From: Arthrobacter sp. ISL-5
GTDB taxonomy: Bacteria > Actinomycetota > Actinomycetes > Actinomycetales > Micrococcaceae
Assembly (NCBI RefSeq): GCF_018613835.1
Contig: NZ_JAGGPM010000006.1
Coordinates: 1 to 64,000, forward strand
Length of the DNA: 64,000 bases
Direction: 5' to 3'
Shown here: one piece after another, positions 24,198 through 32,265 of the stretch
Position numbering within the stretch: position 1 is the stretch's first letter
Layout: every line of letters begins with the position of its first letter
Program-made: the position numbers and the translations under genes
Notes under the pieces: model-generated
What the model was told of the DNA's origin: nothing
The model's input: the letters and a program-made list of their open reading frames with translations, nothing else
Database searches by the model: none

Positions 24198-26486
24198 TCA
24201 GCCATTTCCCTTGTTGCCGTTTCCGCCGCCGGTCCTGCCGCCGGTGCTTCCGGTCGGCGACGGCTGTGGATTATTCGGTACCGGGACCGAAGGCTGGAAC
24301 TGGGGCGTCCCGTAGAGCAGGTTGGACGGCGGTTCGGGGAAGGGATCGGTGCCGTACGCGGGGGCAATCTGGGACATGAACTGGGAGAACATCGGCCCGG
24401 CGATCATGTAACCGTCAATGCCTGTGTAGAACTTGCCGTTCACGGTGACGTTCTGTCCGGCCCGGTCCTGGGCGCCCAGCGCATCACCGAACCAGGCCGC
24501 CGTCGCGAGGCCCATGGTGTGGCCGACCACCCAGGTGGAGCCGTTGTTGTTGGACGTACCGGTCTTGGCAGCGATGGGGAAGGTGGTCCGGGTGGAAATC
24601 CGGGGCTGGATGAGCGAACCGGAGCCCTCGTTCAGTACCTGCTGGAGCGCGTAGTTCACGCCGCGGGCCACCTCGGGCTTGATGGCATCCCGGCAGGCGC
24701 TCGACTGGGCGGGGAGCTGCGCCCCCGTCTGGTCGGTCACGGACGTGATGGCGATCGGCGCGCAGTACTTGCCGTCGTTTGCGAACGTGGCGAAGGCGCT
24801 GGCCATGGTCAGCGGAGCCGTCTGCGTGGAACCAAGCAGGTTGCCCAGGGTGGTCATGGTGACCTTCGGATTAGCATCCACGATGGCGTTCGTTTCCTTG
24901 TCGCGGGCCGGCAGTCCGCCGTGCAGTCCAACCGCGTCCACGATCTTCTGGATGCCGCACAGGTCAACCTGGGAGGCCGAGGCGAAGGTGGCCGTGTTGA
25001 TGGAGTTCTTCAGGCCGTCCAGCACCGTCATGTTCCGGTAGTAGCCCTCTTCGGCGTTCTGGAGGTCGTCGGTGCCGTTGCTGCTGTCATACCAGCCCAC
25101 GGTGGGCGTGGAGCACGTGTTCCGCCACGGGAAGTACTGCGGATACCGCCGCTGGGACGCGTTGACGATGGTGTTCATCGACTTGCCCTCTTCGAGCCAT
25201 TCGGCAAACGTGAACGGCTTCATGGTGGACCCCGGCTGCGCGCCGCCGAGGCCGTTCAGGTCGTTGCCCTGGTCGTCATACTGATCCACACTGAAGTTGA
25301 TCTGGGAATCGAACTTGCCCTTGCCCGGGAACCACGAGGTGTTCTGGGCCATGTTGGTGATCTTGCCGGTCTTGGGTTCGACGGAAACGAGCGCCGCGCC
25401 CCACTTGTCCGGGTTGGCCCCGGCGGAGGCATTCACCTGGTCCTGGGCGGCCTTCTGTGCCTTGGGGTCCAGGGTGGTCTTGATGGTCAGGCCGCCGCGG
25501 AAAATCTTCTTTTCGCGTTCGGTGGCGTCCGCTCCGTAAGCCGGGTTGTTGAGCAGGAGGTGCAGGACGTAATCGCAGAAGTAGGGCGCGGTGGGCGAGT
25601 ACGCGCAGCCCTGGCGTGCCGGGGTGACCTTGGGCTTCACCGGGGTTGCCACGGCAGCTGTGTGCTCGGCCTTGGTGATCTTGCCCTGGCTAAGCATCGA
25701 GTTCAGCACCAGGTCCCGGCGGACCTTGGCGTTCTCCGGATTGGTGATGGGGTCGAAGGCCGACGGGCTGTTGACCAGGCCGGCAAGAAGTGCGGCCTGG
25801 GGGAGCGTGAGGTCCTTGGCCGTGGTGCTGAAGAAGAACTTCGAGGCGGCTTCGATGCCGTAGGCGTCACGGTTGAAGAACACGATGTTGAGGTAGCCCT
25901 CGAGGATCTGCTCCTTCGTGAATTTCTTCTCCAGCGCGATGGCGAGCTTCATCTCGCGCAGCTTGTCGCCGACGCCCTTGTTGACGCCGTTGAGCTTGAT
26001 GTCCTCGCCGCGGCCCTCGGCTTCAAGGGAGGCGTTCAGGACGTTGTTGACGTACTGCTGGGTGATGGTCGACGCTCCCTGCTTGTTGCCGCGCGCAGTG
26101 CTGACGAGGGCCCGCAGGATGCCGGTGGTGTCGACGCCGCCGTGATCGTAGAAGCGGGTGTCCTCAATGGCGATCACCGCGTCCTTCATGTACGGGGAGA
26201 TCTGGTCCAGGGGTACGCGGGTGCGGTTCTCCGCATAAAGGTTGGCGATGACGCTCCCGTCCGCTGCCAGGATCTTGGTGGACTGGCTGGGCGGGTCCAC
26301 CTGCAGCTCCGCGGGAAGGGTGTCAAAGAATTCGATCGAGCCACTGGCTGTGCTGCCTGACACAGCAGCGGCCGGAACCAAAAGGCCGGCCACCAGGACA
26401 CCGCAAATAGCGCTCACGCCGAGGAAACCTAGAATCTTTCCGAGGGTGGTGGCTGTGTCGAACAAGGGGTTCCTACGAATCGCCAT
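24198..26486 (-). CDS. ponA: Class A penicillin-binding protein
   Basis: A 762-residue bifunctional peptidoglycan synthase: one membrane anchor (about 16-38), a GT51 glycosyltransferase domain with EDTRFYDHGG and GASTITQQY, then a transpeptidase domain. The active-site serine Ser420 lies in STMK, SxN is SIN, and the KTG triad starts at Lys641. A Pro/Ser/Gly-rich, basic tail of about 40 residues ends the protein. It polymerises and crosslinks the wall outside the membrane. ATG 26486 is favoured by GGAG eight bases upstream over an in-frame GTG at 26495. It is divergent from the DUF4177 gene with only 37 bp between them. Confidence 0.94.
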   Translation of the reverse strand: MAIRRNPLFDTATTLGKILGFLGVSAICGVLVAGLLVPAAAVSGSTASGSIEFFDTLPAELQVDPPSQSTKILAADGSVIANLYAENRTRVPLDQISPYMKDAVIAIEDTRFYDHGGVDTTGILRALVSTARGNKQGASTITQQYVNNVLNASLEAEGRGEDIKLNGVNKGVGDKLREMKLAIALEKKFTKEQILEGYLNIVFFNRDAYGIEAASKFFFSTTAKDLTLPQAALLAGLVNSPSAFDPITNPENAKVRRDLVLNSMLSQGKITKAEHTAAVATPVKPKVTPARQGCAYSPTAPYFCDYVLHLLLNNPAYGADATEREKKIFRGGLTIKTTLDPKAQKAAQDQVNASAGANPDKWGAALVSVEPKTGKITNMAQNTSWFPGKGKFDSQINFSVDQYDDQGNDLNGLGGAQPGSTMKPFTFAEWLEEGKSMNTIVNASQRRYPQYFPWRNTCSTPTVGWYDSSNGTDDLQNAEEGYYRNMTVLDGLKNSINTATFASASQVDLCGIQKIVDAVGLHGGLPARDKETNAIVDANPKVTMTTLGNLLGSTQTAPLTMASAFATFANDGKYCAPIAITSVTDQTGAQLPAQSSACRDAIKPEVARGVNYALQQVLNEGSGSLIQPRISTRTTFPIAAKTGTSNNNGSTWVVGHTMGLATAAWFGDALGAQDRAGQNVTVNGKFYTGIDGYMIAGPMFSQFMSQIAPAYGTDPFPEPPSNLLYGTPQFQPSVPVPNNPQPSPTGSTGGRTGGGNGNKGNG

Positions 26487-26523
26487 GTTCTCCACTTTAC
26501 CGGCAAGTACTAGGCTTTAGTTC

Positions 26524-26679
26524 ATGACCAAATGGGAGTACGCAACGATTCCGCTAATCATCCACGCCACTAAGCAGATTCTGGACCAGTGGGGAGAGGA
26601 CGGCTGGGAGCTCGTCCAGGTAGTCCCCGGCCCCGACGGCAACGGTCTGGTTGCCTACCTCAAGAGGGAGAAGCAGTAG
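26524..26679 (+). CDS. DUF4177 family small protein
   Basis: A 51-residue soluble protein beginning MTKWEYATIPLI, with DQWGEDGWELVQVV in the middle and a basic end. The WEYxxxP and GxxGWELV pattern is characteristic of the DUF4177 family, whose function is unknown. It sits one base before the RidA gene (TAGC-ATG) and is surely cotranscribed with it. No Shine-Dalgarno is visible in the 37-bp gap shared with ponA, so it may be translated from a leaderless or very short leader mRNA. Confidence 0.88.
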   Translation: MTKWEYATIPLIIHATKQILDQWGEDGWELVQVVPGPDGNGLVAYLKREKQ

Positions 26680-26680
26680 C

Positions 26681-27214
26681 ATGACCACGCCTCAGGAAAC
26701 CGCCTCCGGCGCTGCGGCGGCGCCCTCTTCCGCCGTCGAACAGCGCCTTGCCGAGCTCGGGCTGACGCTCCCGGAGGTGGCCGCCCCCGTGGCCGCCTAC
26801 GTGCCGGCCGTCATCAGCGGCAACCACGTGTACACCTCGGGACAGCTGCCGTTTATTGACGGCAAGCTCGAAGCCACGGGCAAGGTGTCCTCCGGAACGG
26901 AAGGAACATCCGACGAACCCACCGTGTCTCCCGAAGACGCCAAGGCCTACGCCGCTGTCTGTGCCGTCAATGCCCTGGCCGCCGTCAAGAGCGTCATCGG
27001 CGACCTCGACCGCATCACCCGCATCGTCAAGGTAGTGGGTTTCGTGTCCTCGGATCCGTCCTTCACCGGCCAGCCGGGCGTCATCAACGGCGCGTCGGAG
27101 CTCCTCGGCCGGGTCCTGGGTGACGCGGGCCAGCACGCCCGCTCCGCCGTCGGTGTTTCCGTCCTGCCGCTCGACTCTCCCGTCGAGGTCGAGCTGATCG
27201 CCGAATTCAGCTAA
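26681..27214 (+). CDS. RidA/YjgF family protein
   Basis: A 177-residue member of the Rid superfamily. It starts with a 30-residue Ala/Ser-rich segment. The core has VEQRLAELGL, GNHVYTSGQLPF, and the long C-terminal GDAGQHARSAVGVSVLPLD with EVELIAEF. Rid proteins hydrolyse reactive enamine/imine intermediates. The archetypal catalytic arginine of RidA would lie in ARSAVGV, fitting an active enzyme, though this atypical longer subgroup is less well characterised. It is coupled to the DUF4177 gene and followed by the Nudix gene. Confidence 0.88.
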   Translation: MTTPQETASGAAAAPSSAVEQRLAELGLTLPEVAAPVAAYVPAVISGNHVYTSGQLPFIDGKLEATGKVSSGTEGTSDEPTVSPEDAKAYAAVCAVNALAAVKSVIGDLDRITRIVKVVGFVSSDPSFTGQPGVINGASELLGRVLGDAGQHARSAVGVSVLPLDSPVEVELIAEFS

Positions 27215-27230
27215 GGACCGGTCGCTTCCT

Positions 27231-28142
27231 TTGCCCCAACTAGCACGTCGCCTGTTTGTACTACCTCCCGAACTCGAAGGGGCAGCACAAAGCTGGATCG
27301 AACACGGCGAACGGACGCCGCGCGCCGCCCGGTTGGCTTCCTCGGTGGTGCTCCTCCGTGATTCGCCCACCGGCCTGGAGACCTGGCTGGGGTACCGGCC
27401 GGGGTCCTCGCCGCTGGGCGTCCTCGCGTTTCCGGGCGGCTCCCTGGATGCGTCCGACGACGACGCCGTCGGCTGGCTGGGCCCCTCACCGCAGCATTGG
27501 GCGGAGCAGATGGGGACGGACGACGTCGGGCTGGCGCGCCGCCACGTGGTGGGCGCCATCCGCGAACTGTTCGAGGAGACCGGCGTGCTCCTGGCCGGGC
27601 CGGACCTGGCCTCCACAGTGGAGGCCACGTCCACGTCCGAGTGGATGAAGGCGCGCGAGGCAGTGGCTTCCCAGGAAAAGTCGTTCACCGACGTGCTGGC
27701 CAAACGCGGGCTGTCCGTCCGGACCGACCTGCTCAAGTCCTTGGTGAACTGGCTCAGCCCTGACTTCGCCCACCACCGCTTCAACACCCGGTACTTCGCT
27801 GCGACCGTCCCCATGAACCAGCAGCCCAGCCTGCTCGAAAGCAAGGGCGTCTGGGGCCGGTGGGTGTGTGTCACCAAGGTGGTCAGCGAACGCGACACGA
27901 CCGCGCTGGGCGACGAGGTGGGCCAGGAAAACACGGTGGGCCTCAAGCTCGGCCAGCTTCTGGTGCCCGGGTCCGAGATCATGCTCGAAAAAATGGCGGC
28001 GGCCAACGGCTGCATCGCCTACCTCAGCTACAAGCGCACCCCCCACGTGTACCAGCCCAAGCTGGTCGAAGAAAACGGCACCCTCATGCTCGAGGTTGAG
28101 GCCGCAAAGACCGTAGCCGGAGCACCCCAGCGGGAGCGGTAA
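27231..28142 (+). CDS. Nudix hydrolase-like protein with expanded Nudix box
   Basis: A 303-residue protein with Nudix hallmarks FPGGSLDASD and REVLFEETG-like RELFEETGVLLAG. In a standard Nudix box GG and RE are about 14 residues apart; here they are separated by a ~43-residue insertion. The catalytic REx2EExG helix is intact, so hydrolysis of a nucleoside diphosphate-linked compound or CoA is plausible. A C-terminal region (from about 210) with EVGQENTVGLKLGQ is not part of the core domain. The TTG start at 27231 lies 16 bp after the RidA-family gene and is not certain. Confidence 0.8.
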   Translation: MPQLARRLFVLPPELEGAAQSWIEHGERTPRAARLASSVVLLRDSPTGLETWLGYRPGSSPLGVLAFPGGSLDASDDDAVGWLGPSPQHWAEQMGTDDVGLARRHVVGAIRELFEETGVLLAGPDLASTVEATSTSEWMKAREAVASQEKSFTDVLAKRGLSVRTDLLKSLVNWLSPDFAHHRFNTRYFAATVPMNQQPSLLESKGVWGRWVCVTKVVSERDTTALGDEVGQENTVGLKLGQLLVPGSEIMLEKMAAANGCIAYLSYKRTPHVYQPKLVEENGTLMLEVEAAKTVAGAPQRER

Positions 28143-28520
28143 CCCCCGGCTTCGCGTCTTTGTCACCAACGCCGGACAGCGGCCCTTCGCCGTCGCACCG
28201 TTGCTGGGTCCGCCGGGCACCGGCCCTTCGCCGTCGCTTAGACACGCTCGATAGGCGTCACTCGGGTCGCTGAGCGACCTCCGTGCCGCGATCGATCGCG
28301 ATGCGCTCCTTCGCGAAGAACCGCCGCCCGGCTTTCTCGGACGCTCTCGCAGTTCCTGCCGCTTTTTCTGCGACGCTCCTGCACTTCCTGCCGTGTCTTC
28401 GAGCGTGAAGGCGGCGGGGAACGCGAAAGAGGCCCACGGCGCGACATCCGGAAGCGTGCGTCTAAGCGAGGTACGAGCGAGCACACGGGGATGTCGGGCT
28501 GTGGGCCTCGACGTTACTGC
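28143..28520. repeat. 378-bp structured, repeat-rich intergenic element
   Basis: No gene is supported, although minus-strand frames are open through it. It contains several dyads: GGTCGC/GCGACC at 28265-28279, CTTCGCGAAG at 28308-28317, and 21-base arms at 28429-28449 and 28489-28509 with two mismatches. It also has direct repeats: CGGCCCTTCGCCGTCGC twice near 28180-28237, and a 21-base unit at 28341 and 28373. Such density suggests a mobile or structured-RNA-like repeat element rather than a simple spacer. It separates the Nudix gene from the end of crp. Confidence 0.7.
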
Positions 28521-29198
28521 CTAGCGGGAGCGCTGGCGGAGGCGCTGCATGTCCAGGATGACCACGGCGCGGGCTTCGAGGCGCAGCCAGCCGCGCTGGA
28601 CGAACTCGGCCAGGGCCTTGTTGACCGTTTCGCGGGAGGCTCCCACCAGCTGGGCCAGTTCTTCCTGGGTGAGCTCGTGGGCCACCAGGACGCCGTCGGT
28701 GGCGGGGCGGCCGAAGCGGTCGGCCAGGTCCAGGAGGGCCTTGGCCACGCGGCCGGGCACGTCGGAGAAGACGAGGTCGGAGAGGGAGTCGTTGGTGCGG
28801 CGCAGGCGGCGTGCCAGTGCCTGCAGCAACTGCGCCGAGACCTCCGGGCGGGTGCGGAGCAGGGAGTTCAGGCTCTCGTTCTTGAGTCCGGCCAGGCGCG
28901 TTTCCGAAACGGCCGTGGCCGTGGCGGTGCGCGGGCTGGGATCGAACAGTGCCATCTCGCCGAAGAGCTCGCCCGGGCCGAGGATGGCCAGCAGGGATTC
29001 GCGACCGTCGGGGGACGTGCGGCCGAGCTTCACCTTGCCGGAGACAATGAAGTACAGCTGGTCACCCTGGTCACCCTCGCGGAAAACGGATGCCCCACGC
29101 GAGAGGTCAACCTCGGTCAGCTCGTCCGTCAGCAGACGGAATGCTTCGTCGTCCAGCGTGGCGAAAAGGGGTGCGCGGCGCAATACCTCGATGTCCAT
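28521..29198 (-). CDS. crp: Crp/Fnr family transcriptional regulator
   Basis: A 225-residue regulator close to GlxR/Crp of Actinobacteria. The cyclic-nucleotide-binding domain has the phosphate cassette GELFGEMALFDPSPRTATA (about 73-91), and the helix-turn-helix is ELTQEELAQLVGASRETVNK. It would bind cAMP and control carbon metabolism by binding TGTGA-N6-TCACA. A perfect copy of that site lies at 44413-44428 and a 9/10 copy at 37911-37926, both in sugar-uptake promoters. A poor site (29267-29282) in its own upstream region may hint at autoregulation. ATG 29198 has AGGAGA six bases upstream. Confidence 0.92.
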   Translation of the reverse strand: MDIEVLRRAPLFATLDDEAFRLLTDELTEVDLSRGASVFREGDQGDQLYFIVSGKVKLGRTSPDGRESLLAILGPGELFGEMALFDPSPRTATATAVSETRLAGLKNESLNSLLRTRPEVSAQLLQALARRLRRTNDSLSDLVFSDVPGRVAKALLDLADRFGRPATDGVLVAHELTQEELAQLVGASRETVNKALAEFVQRGWLRLEARAVVILDMQRLRQRSR

Positions 29199-29391
29199 GA
29201 ATTCTCCTGAGTAAAAAGTGTCGTCTGGGGGGCGCTTGTGCCATTGTTTCAGAATTTTGAACGATCTGTGACGTACTTGGCAGCTGAAACGCCTAAAAGG
29301 CGCGAGACAGCTGCGCCGGGCCCCGCGGTCCACGGCAAATTGTCAGACTCGGCCAGTAGAATCAGGGCGAAGCTGCCTGTGAGGAGACCCG

Positions 29392-30576
29392 GTGTTTGGC
29401 CTGACCGTTCTGGACCTTGCGTTGATCCTGACGCTCCTGTCCTACCTGATCTACGGCCTGCGCAACGGGTTCCTGGTCACCCTCGGTGGCCTGGCGGGCT
29501 TTGCCGTCGGCGCCATCGCCGCGTTCCTATCGGTGCCGCTCGTGAGCGACTTTGTGGAAGACAGTGACTGGAGGCTGACCGCGATCATCGGCACCGCCGT
29601 CGTGCTGGTGGTGCTGGGCAACGCGCTGGGCACCATGATCGGCCGCAGCATCCGCAGCGCCGTCCGGCTGAAACCGCTGCGTGCCGTGGACAGAACGGTT
29701 GGCGGGGCCGTAAATCTCGTCGTGGCAGCGCTGGTCATGTCCATGCTGGCTTTCAGTATCAGCTCTCTCGGCGTCCCCTTCGTCTCCCAGCAGCTTGCCG
29801 AATCCAAGGTCATCCGCTTCATCGACGGACTGACGCCCAACCCCGTGAAGACCGCCATGGCCCAGCTGCGGTCGGCGATGATCGGGGACGGGATCCCCAG
29901 GCTGATCGAGGGCATCGGGCAGGAACAGCAGGTCCCTGTTCCCAACGCCAATACCGACACCCCCGCGTTAAACAGGGCCGCGGGTTCGGTCCTGAAGATC
30001 GCCGGCACGGCGTTCCAGTGCGGGCAGAACCAGACCGGGACAGGCTTCGTTGTCTCGCCCGGCAGGGTTGTCACAAATGCGCATGTCGTGGCGGGCGTGT
30101 CGCAGCCCGTCGTAGAGATTCCAGGCGGCGGAGCGATGCCCGGCCGGGTGGTCTATTTCGACGGCAAGCGCGATCTCGCCGTCCTCGCCGTCGACGGCCT
30201 GCCCACCGCGGCGCTGGCCCTGAGCCCGGATCTGCCGGCCGGCACCGCCGCCGCGTTTGCCGGCTACCCCCACGGCGGTCCCTTCCAGTCCAAGCCCGCT
30301 ACGGTGCAGGGCATCTCCACTGTGCTGGTGCCGGACATTTACGGGAACAACCCCGTCCCGGACGAGGTCTATAAGCTGGCAGGCGACGTCCAGCCCGGAA
30401 ACTCGGGCGGGCCGCTGCTGACCACCGGCGGGCAGGTGGCGGGTGTGATCTTCGCCAAGGCCACGTCTAACACCGCCCTGGGCTTCGCGATCCCCATGAT
30501 CGACCTGCGGCCCGTCGCGGAGCGGGCACCGAGCCTGAGCAACGCCGTGTCGCCAGGGCAGTGCATCCAGCAGTAA
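29392..30576 (+). CDS. marP: MarP-like membrane serine protease
   Basis: A 394-residue protein. Four membrane helices of the CvpA/colicin V type occupy residues 1-135, and an extracytoplasmic trypsin-like domain follows. The catalytic triad is His231 (TNAHVV), Asp261 (RDLAVLAV) and Ser338 (GNSGGPL). Mycobacterium tuberculosis MarP has the same arrangement and is needed for acid and oxidative stress resistance; a cysteine pair (CGQ near 211, C390) may form its regulatory disulphide. Start GTG 29392 has GAGGAG upstream. It is divergent from crp, with 193 bp between them. Confidence 0.92.
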   Translation: MFGLTVLDLALILTLLSYLIYGLRNGFLVTLGGLAGFAVGAIAAFLSVPLVSDFVEDSDWRLTAIIGTAVVLVVLGNALGTMIGRSIRSAVRLKPLRAVDRTVGGAVNLVVAALVMSMLAFSISSLGVPFVSQQLAESKVIRFIDGLTPNPVKTAMAQLRSAMIGDGIPRLIEGIGQEQQVPVPNANTDTPALNRAAGSVLKIAGTAFQCGQNQTGTGFVVSPGRVVTNAHVVAGVSQPVVEIPGGGAMPGRVVYFDGKRDLAVLAVDGLPTAALALSPDLPAGTAAAFAGYPHGGPFQSKPATVQGISTVLVPDIYGNNPVPDEVYKLAGDVQPGNSGGPLLTTGGQVAGVIFAKATSNTALGFAIPMIDLRPVAERAPSLSNAVSPGQCIQQ

Positions 30577-30623
30577 GCGGATCCGGGCATATGTCTTTCC
30601 GGCACTGGCCCGCGGCAGCCGCG

Positions 30624-31661
30624 CTACCGCTGGAGCCACTCCAGGCTCTGCCCGTGAGGACCCGTGATGGCCACAGGCCGGCCGTTATGGAGCAGCAGGA
30701 AGTTTCCCCGGAGCCGGCCCGCCGCCATTTCCGGAACCACGCTTGAACCGTCCGCCTGGACAATCACCGTTTCGCCCTCGTTGGACAGCCAGTGGCACCC
30801 GCGGCCGGCCGCCAGCTCCTGCACGGTGCTCCGGAACCGTGAACGGCCGTCCGCGCTGAGGTAGCCCATGACGGCGCTGTGGAACACCACCAGCGCCGCG
30901 TCAGCCGGGGCCCGGCCGGCCAGGGACACCAGTTGCTGGTTCAGGTCGCCGGCAACCAGCAGCGGAGGGTTTTCGCGGGCGACGGCGATCGCCCGGCGCA
31001 GCCGCTCGCGGCGGAAGTCCTGCTCCGGCCAGATCAGCGCCTCAAGCCAGGCGACGTCGTCGTCGTTTCCGACGTCGAGGGGATTCAGGTCGATTCCGGC
31101 CCGCCACACCACCTCCGGGAGCTTGTCCGGCAAGGGAACCGCGCCGGAGACGGTGCACCGCAGGACGGGCGGCTCGGGTGCCGCCGGCTGTCGGCGCGGT
31201 TCCGGAGCCAGCCGCGTGACCGTTGTGCCGTCGTCGTACTCGTAGCCGTAGCGGTCCGGGAACAGGGCGAGTCCGGCGGAGGCGCCCACCTCGATCAACG
31301 CGAGGGGCTTACGCTCGGCGGCCGAGATGGCCGCCAGCGACGGCAGCAGGGTGGCGCAGCGGCCCACCTCGTTCGTTTGCGTGGCGCGCGACAGCACGGT
31401 CCGCGACACGTCAGCCCAGTGCTCGTCCAGGAAGTTCCGGAACTCGGCGTAGGGAGACACTTTGGCGCCCAGGTAGCGGGCAGCAGCCAGGAGCAGCAGA
31501 GGCTGGCGCTTGTTGTGCGGCCACTGGTCGATCCGCGCGATCAGCGCGGGATCATCGGCGATGTGCAGCGACCAGTCGGCATAGCAGGCCGAGGAACCGG
31601 GAGCGTCAATGGTGCCGAAATGCCGGTACCAGTCTGCGGTGCCGAGGACCGCGCCGGCCAT
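30624..31661 (-). CDS. DUF2332 family protein
   Basis: A 345-residue soluble protein of the DUF2332 family. The conserved blocks are YADWSLHIADDPAL, NEVGRCATLLPSL, LIEVGASAGLALFPDRYGY and RAGIDLNPLDV, with DLNQQL further on. The GASAGL loop and the order of blocks recall an S-adenosylmethionine-dependent methyltransferase fold, but no activity is known. ATG 31661 is 2 bp after the aroQ stop, so the two genes form an operon. Confidence 0.88.
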   Translation of the reverse strand: MAGAVLGTADWYRHFGTIDAPGSSACYADWSLHIADDPALIARIDQWPHNKRQPLLLLAAARYLGAKVSPYAEFRNFLDEHWADVSRTVLSRATQTNEVGRCATLLPSLAAISAAERKPLALIEVGASAGLALFPDRYGYEYDDGTTVTRLAPEPRRQPAAPEPPVLRCTVSGAVPLPDKLPEVVWRAGIDLNPLDVGNDDDVAWLEALIWPEQDFRRERLRRAIAVARENPPLLVAGDLNQQLVSLAGRAPADAALVVFHSAVMGYLSADGRSRFRSTVQELAAGRGCHWLSNEGETVIVQADGSSVVPEMAAGRLRGNFLLLHNGRPVAITGPHGQSLEWLQR

Positions 31662-31663
31662 GG

Positions 31664-32140
31664 TCAGGCCTTGCCGGCATTCAGGTCGGCGAGGTATTCC
31701 ACCGCGAACCGGTACCCCATGATTCCCGCGCCGGCGATGACCGCCTTGCTGACGTCCGAAAGGTAGGAGTGGTGCCGGAACTCCTCGCGGCCATGGACAT
31801 TCGTGATGTGGACCTCGACGGCAGGCACCTGCACCGCGGAGATGGCATCGCGGATGGCCACGGATGTGTGCGTGTAGGCTCCGGCGTTCAGGACGATGCC
31901 GATCGCCTTGCCCCGTGCCGCGTGGATGGCGTCCACCAGCGCGCCCTCGTGGTTGGACTGGAAGCACTCAACGTCCAGGCCGTGCGCCGCTCCGGCGTCC
32001 CTCGCCAGCTGTTCGATGTCGGCCAGCGTTGCCGTGCCGTACTTCTCGGGCTCGCGGGTGCCGAGGAGGTTCAGGTTGGGGCCATTGAGGACAAGGATGG
32101 TGCCGCGGCTGGCTTCGGTGGCGGAGGAGGCTTCAGTCAT
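31664..32140 (-). CDS. aroQ: Type II 3-dehydroquinate dehydratase
   Basis: A 158-residue type II dehydroquinase, converting 3-dehydroquinate to 3-dehydroshikimate in aromatic synthesis or quinate breakdown. The N-terminal [20 protein letters not shown] carries the catalytic Arg/Tyr loop. [12 protein letters not shown] and [17 protein letters not shown] supply the substrate-binding Asn and catalytic His. Length is normal for the dodecameric enzyme. It precedes the DUF2332 gene by 2 bp. Confidence 0.96.
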   Translation of the reverse strand: MTEASSATEASRGTILVLNGPNLNLLGTREPEKYGTATLADIEQLARDAGAAHGLDVECFQSNHEGALVDAIHAARGKAIGIVLNAGAYTHTSVAIRDAISAVQVPAVEVHITNVHGREEFRHHSYLSDVSKAVIAGAGIMGYRFAVEYLADLNAGKA

Positions 32141-32265
32141 GGATGCAAATCTATCGCGTCGTGCTGCCGGTCCACTTCTGCGCGGGACTTTCGTTACGCC
32201 CCCACCTGCCAGGCGCCGCCAGGGACCCGTAAAGGTGACCCGGCAGCCGCCGCCCAGTTCATCTG

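Noticed and set aside
23958..26360. An 800-codon plus-strand frame antisense to the PBP and phosphoesterase
   Set aside because: It has no membrane, motif or fold signal and mirrors the codon bias of ponA; the PBP active-site motifs on the other strand are decisive.
27486..28484. A minus-strand frame of 332 codons through the Nudix gene and the repeat-rich gap
   Set aside because: Half of it is antisense to the Nudix gene and the rest is the structured repeat. The reading frame has no ribosome-binding site or known domain.
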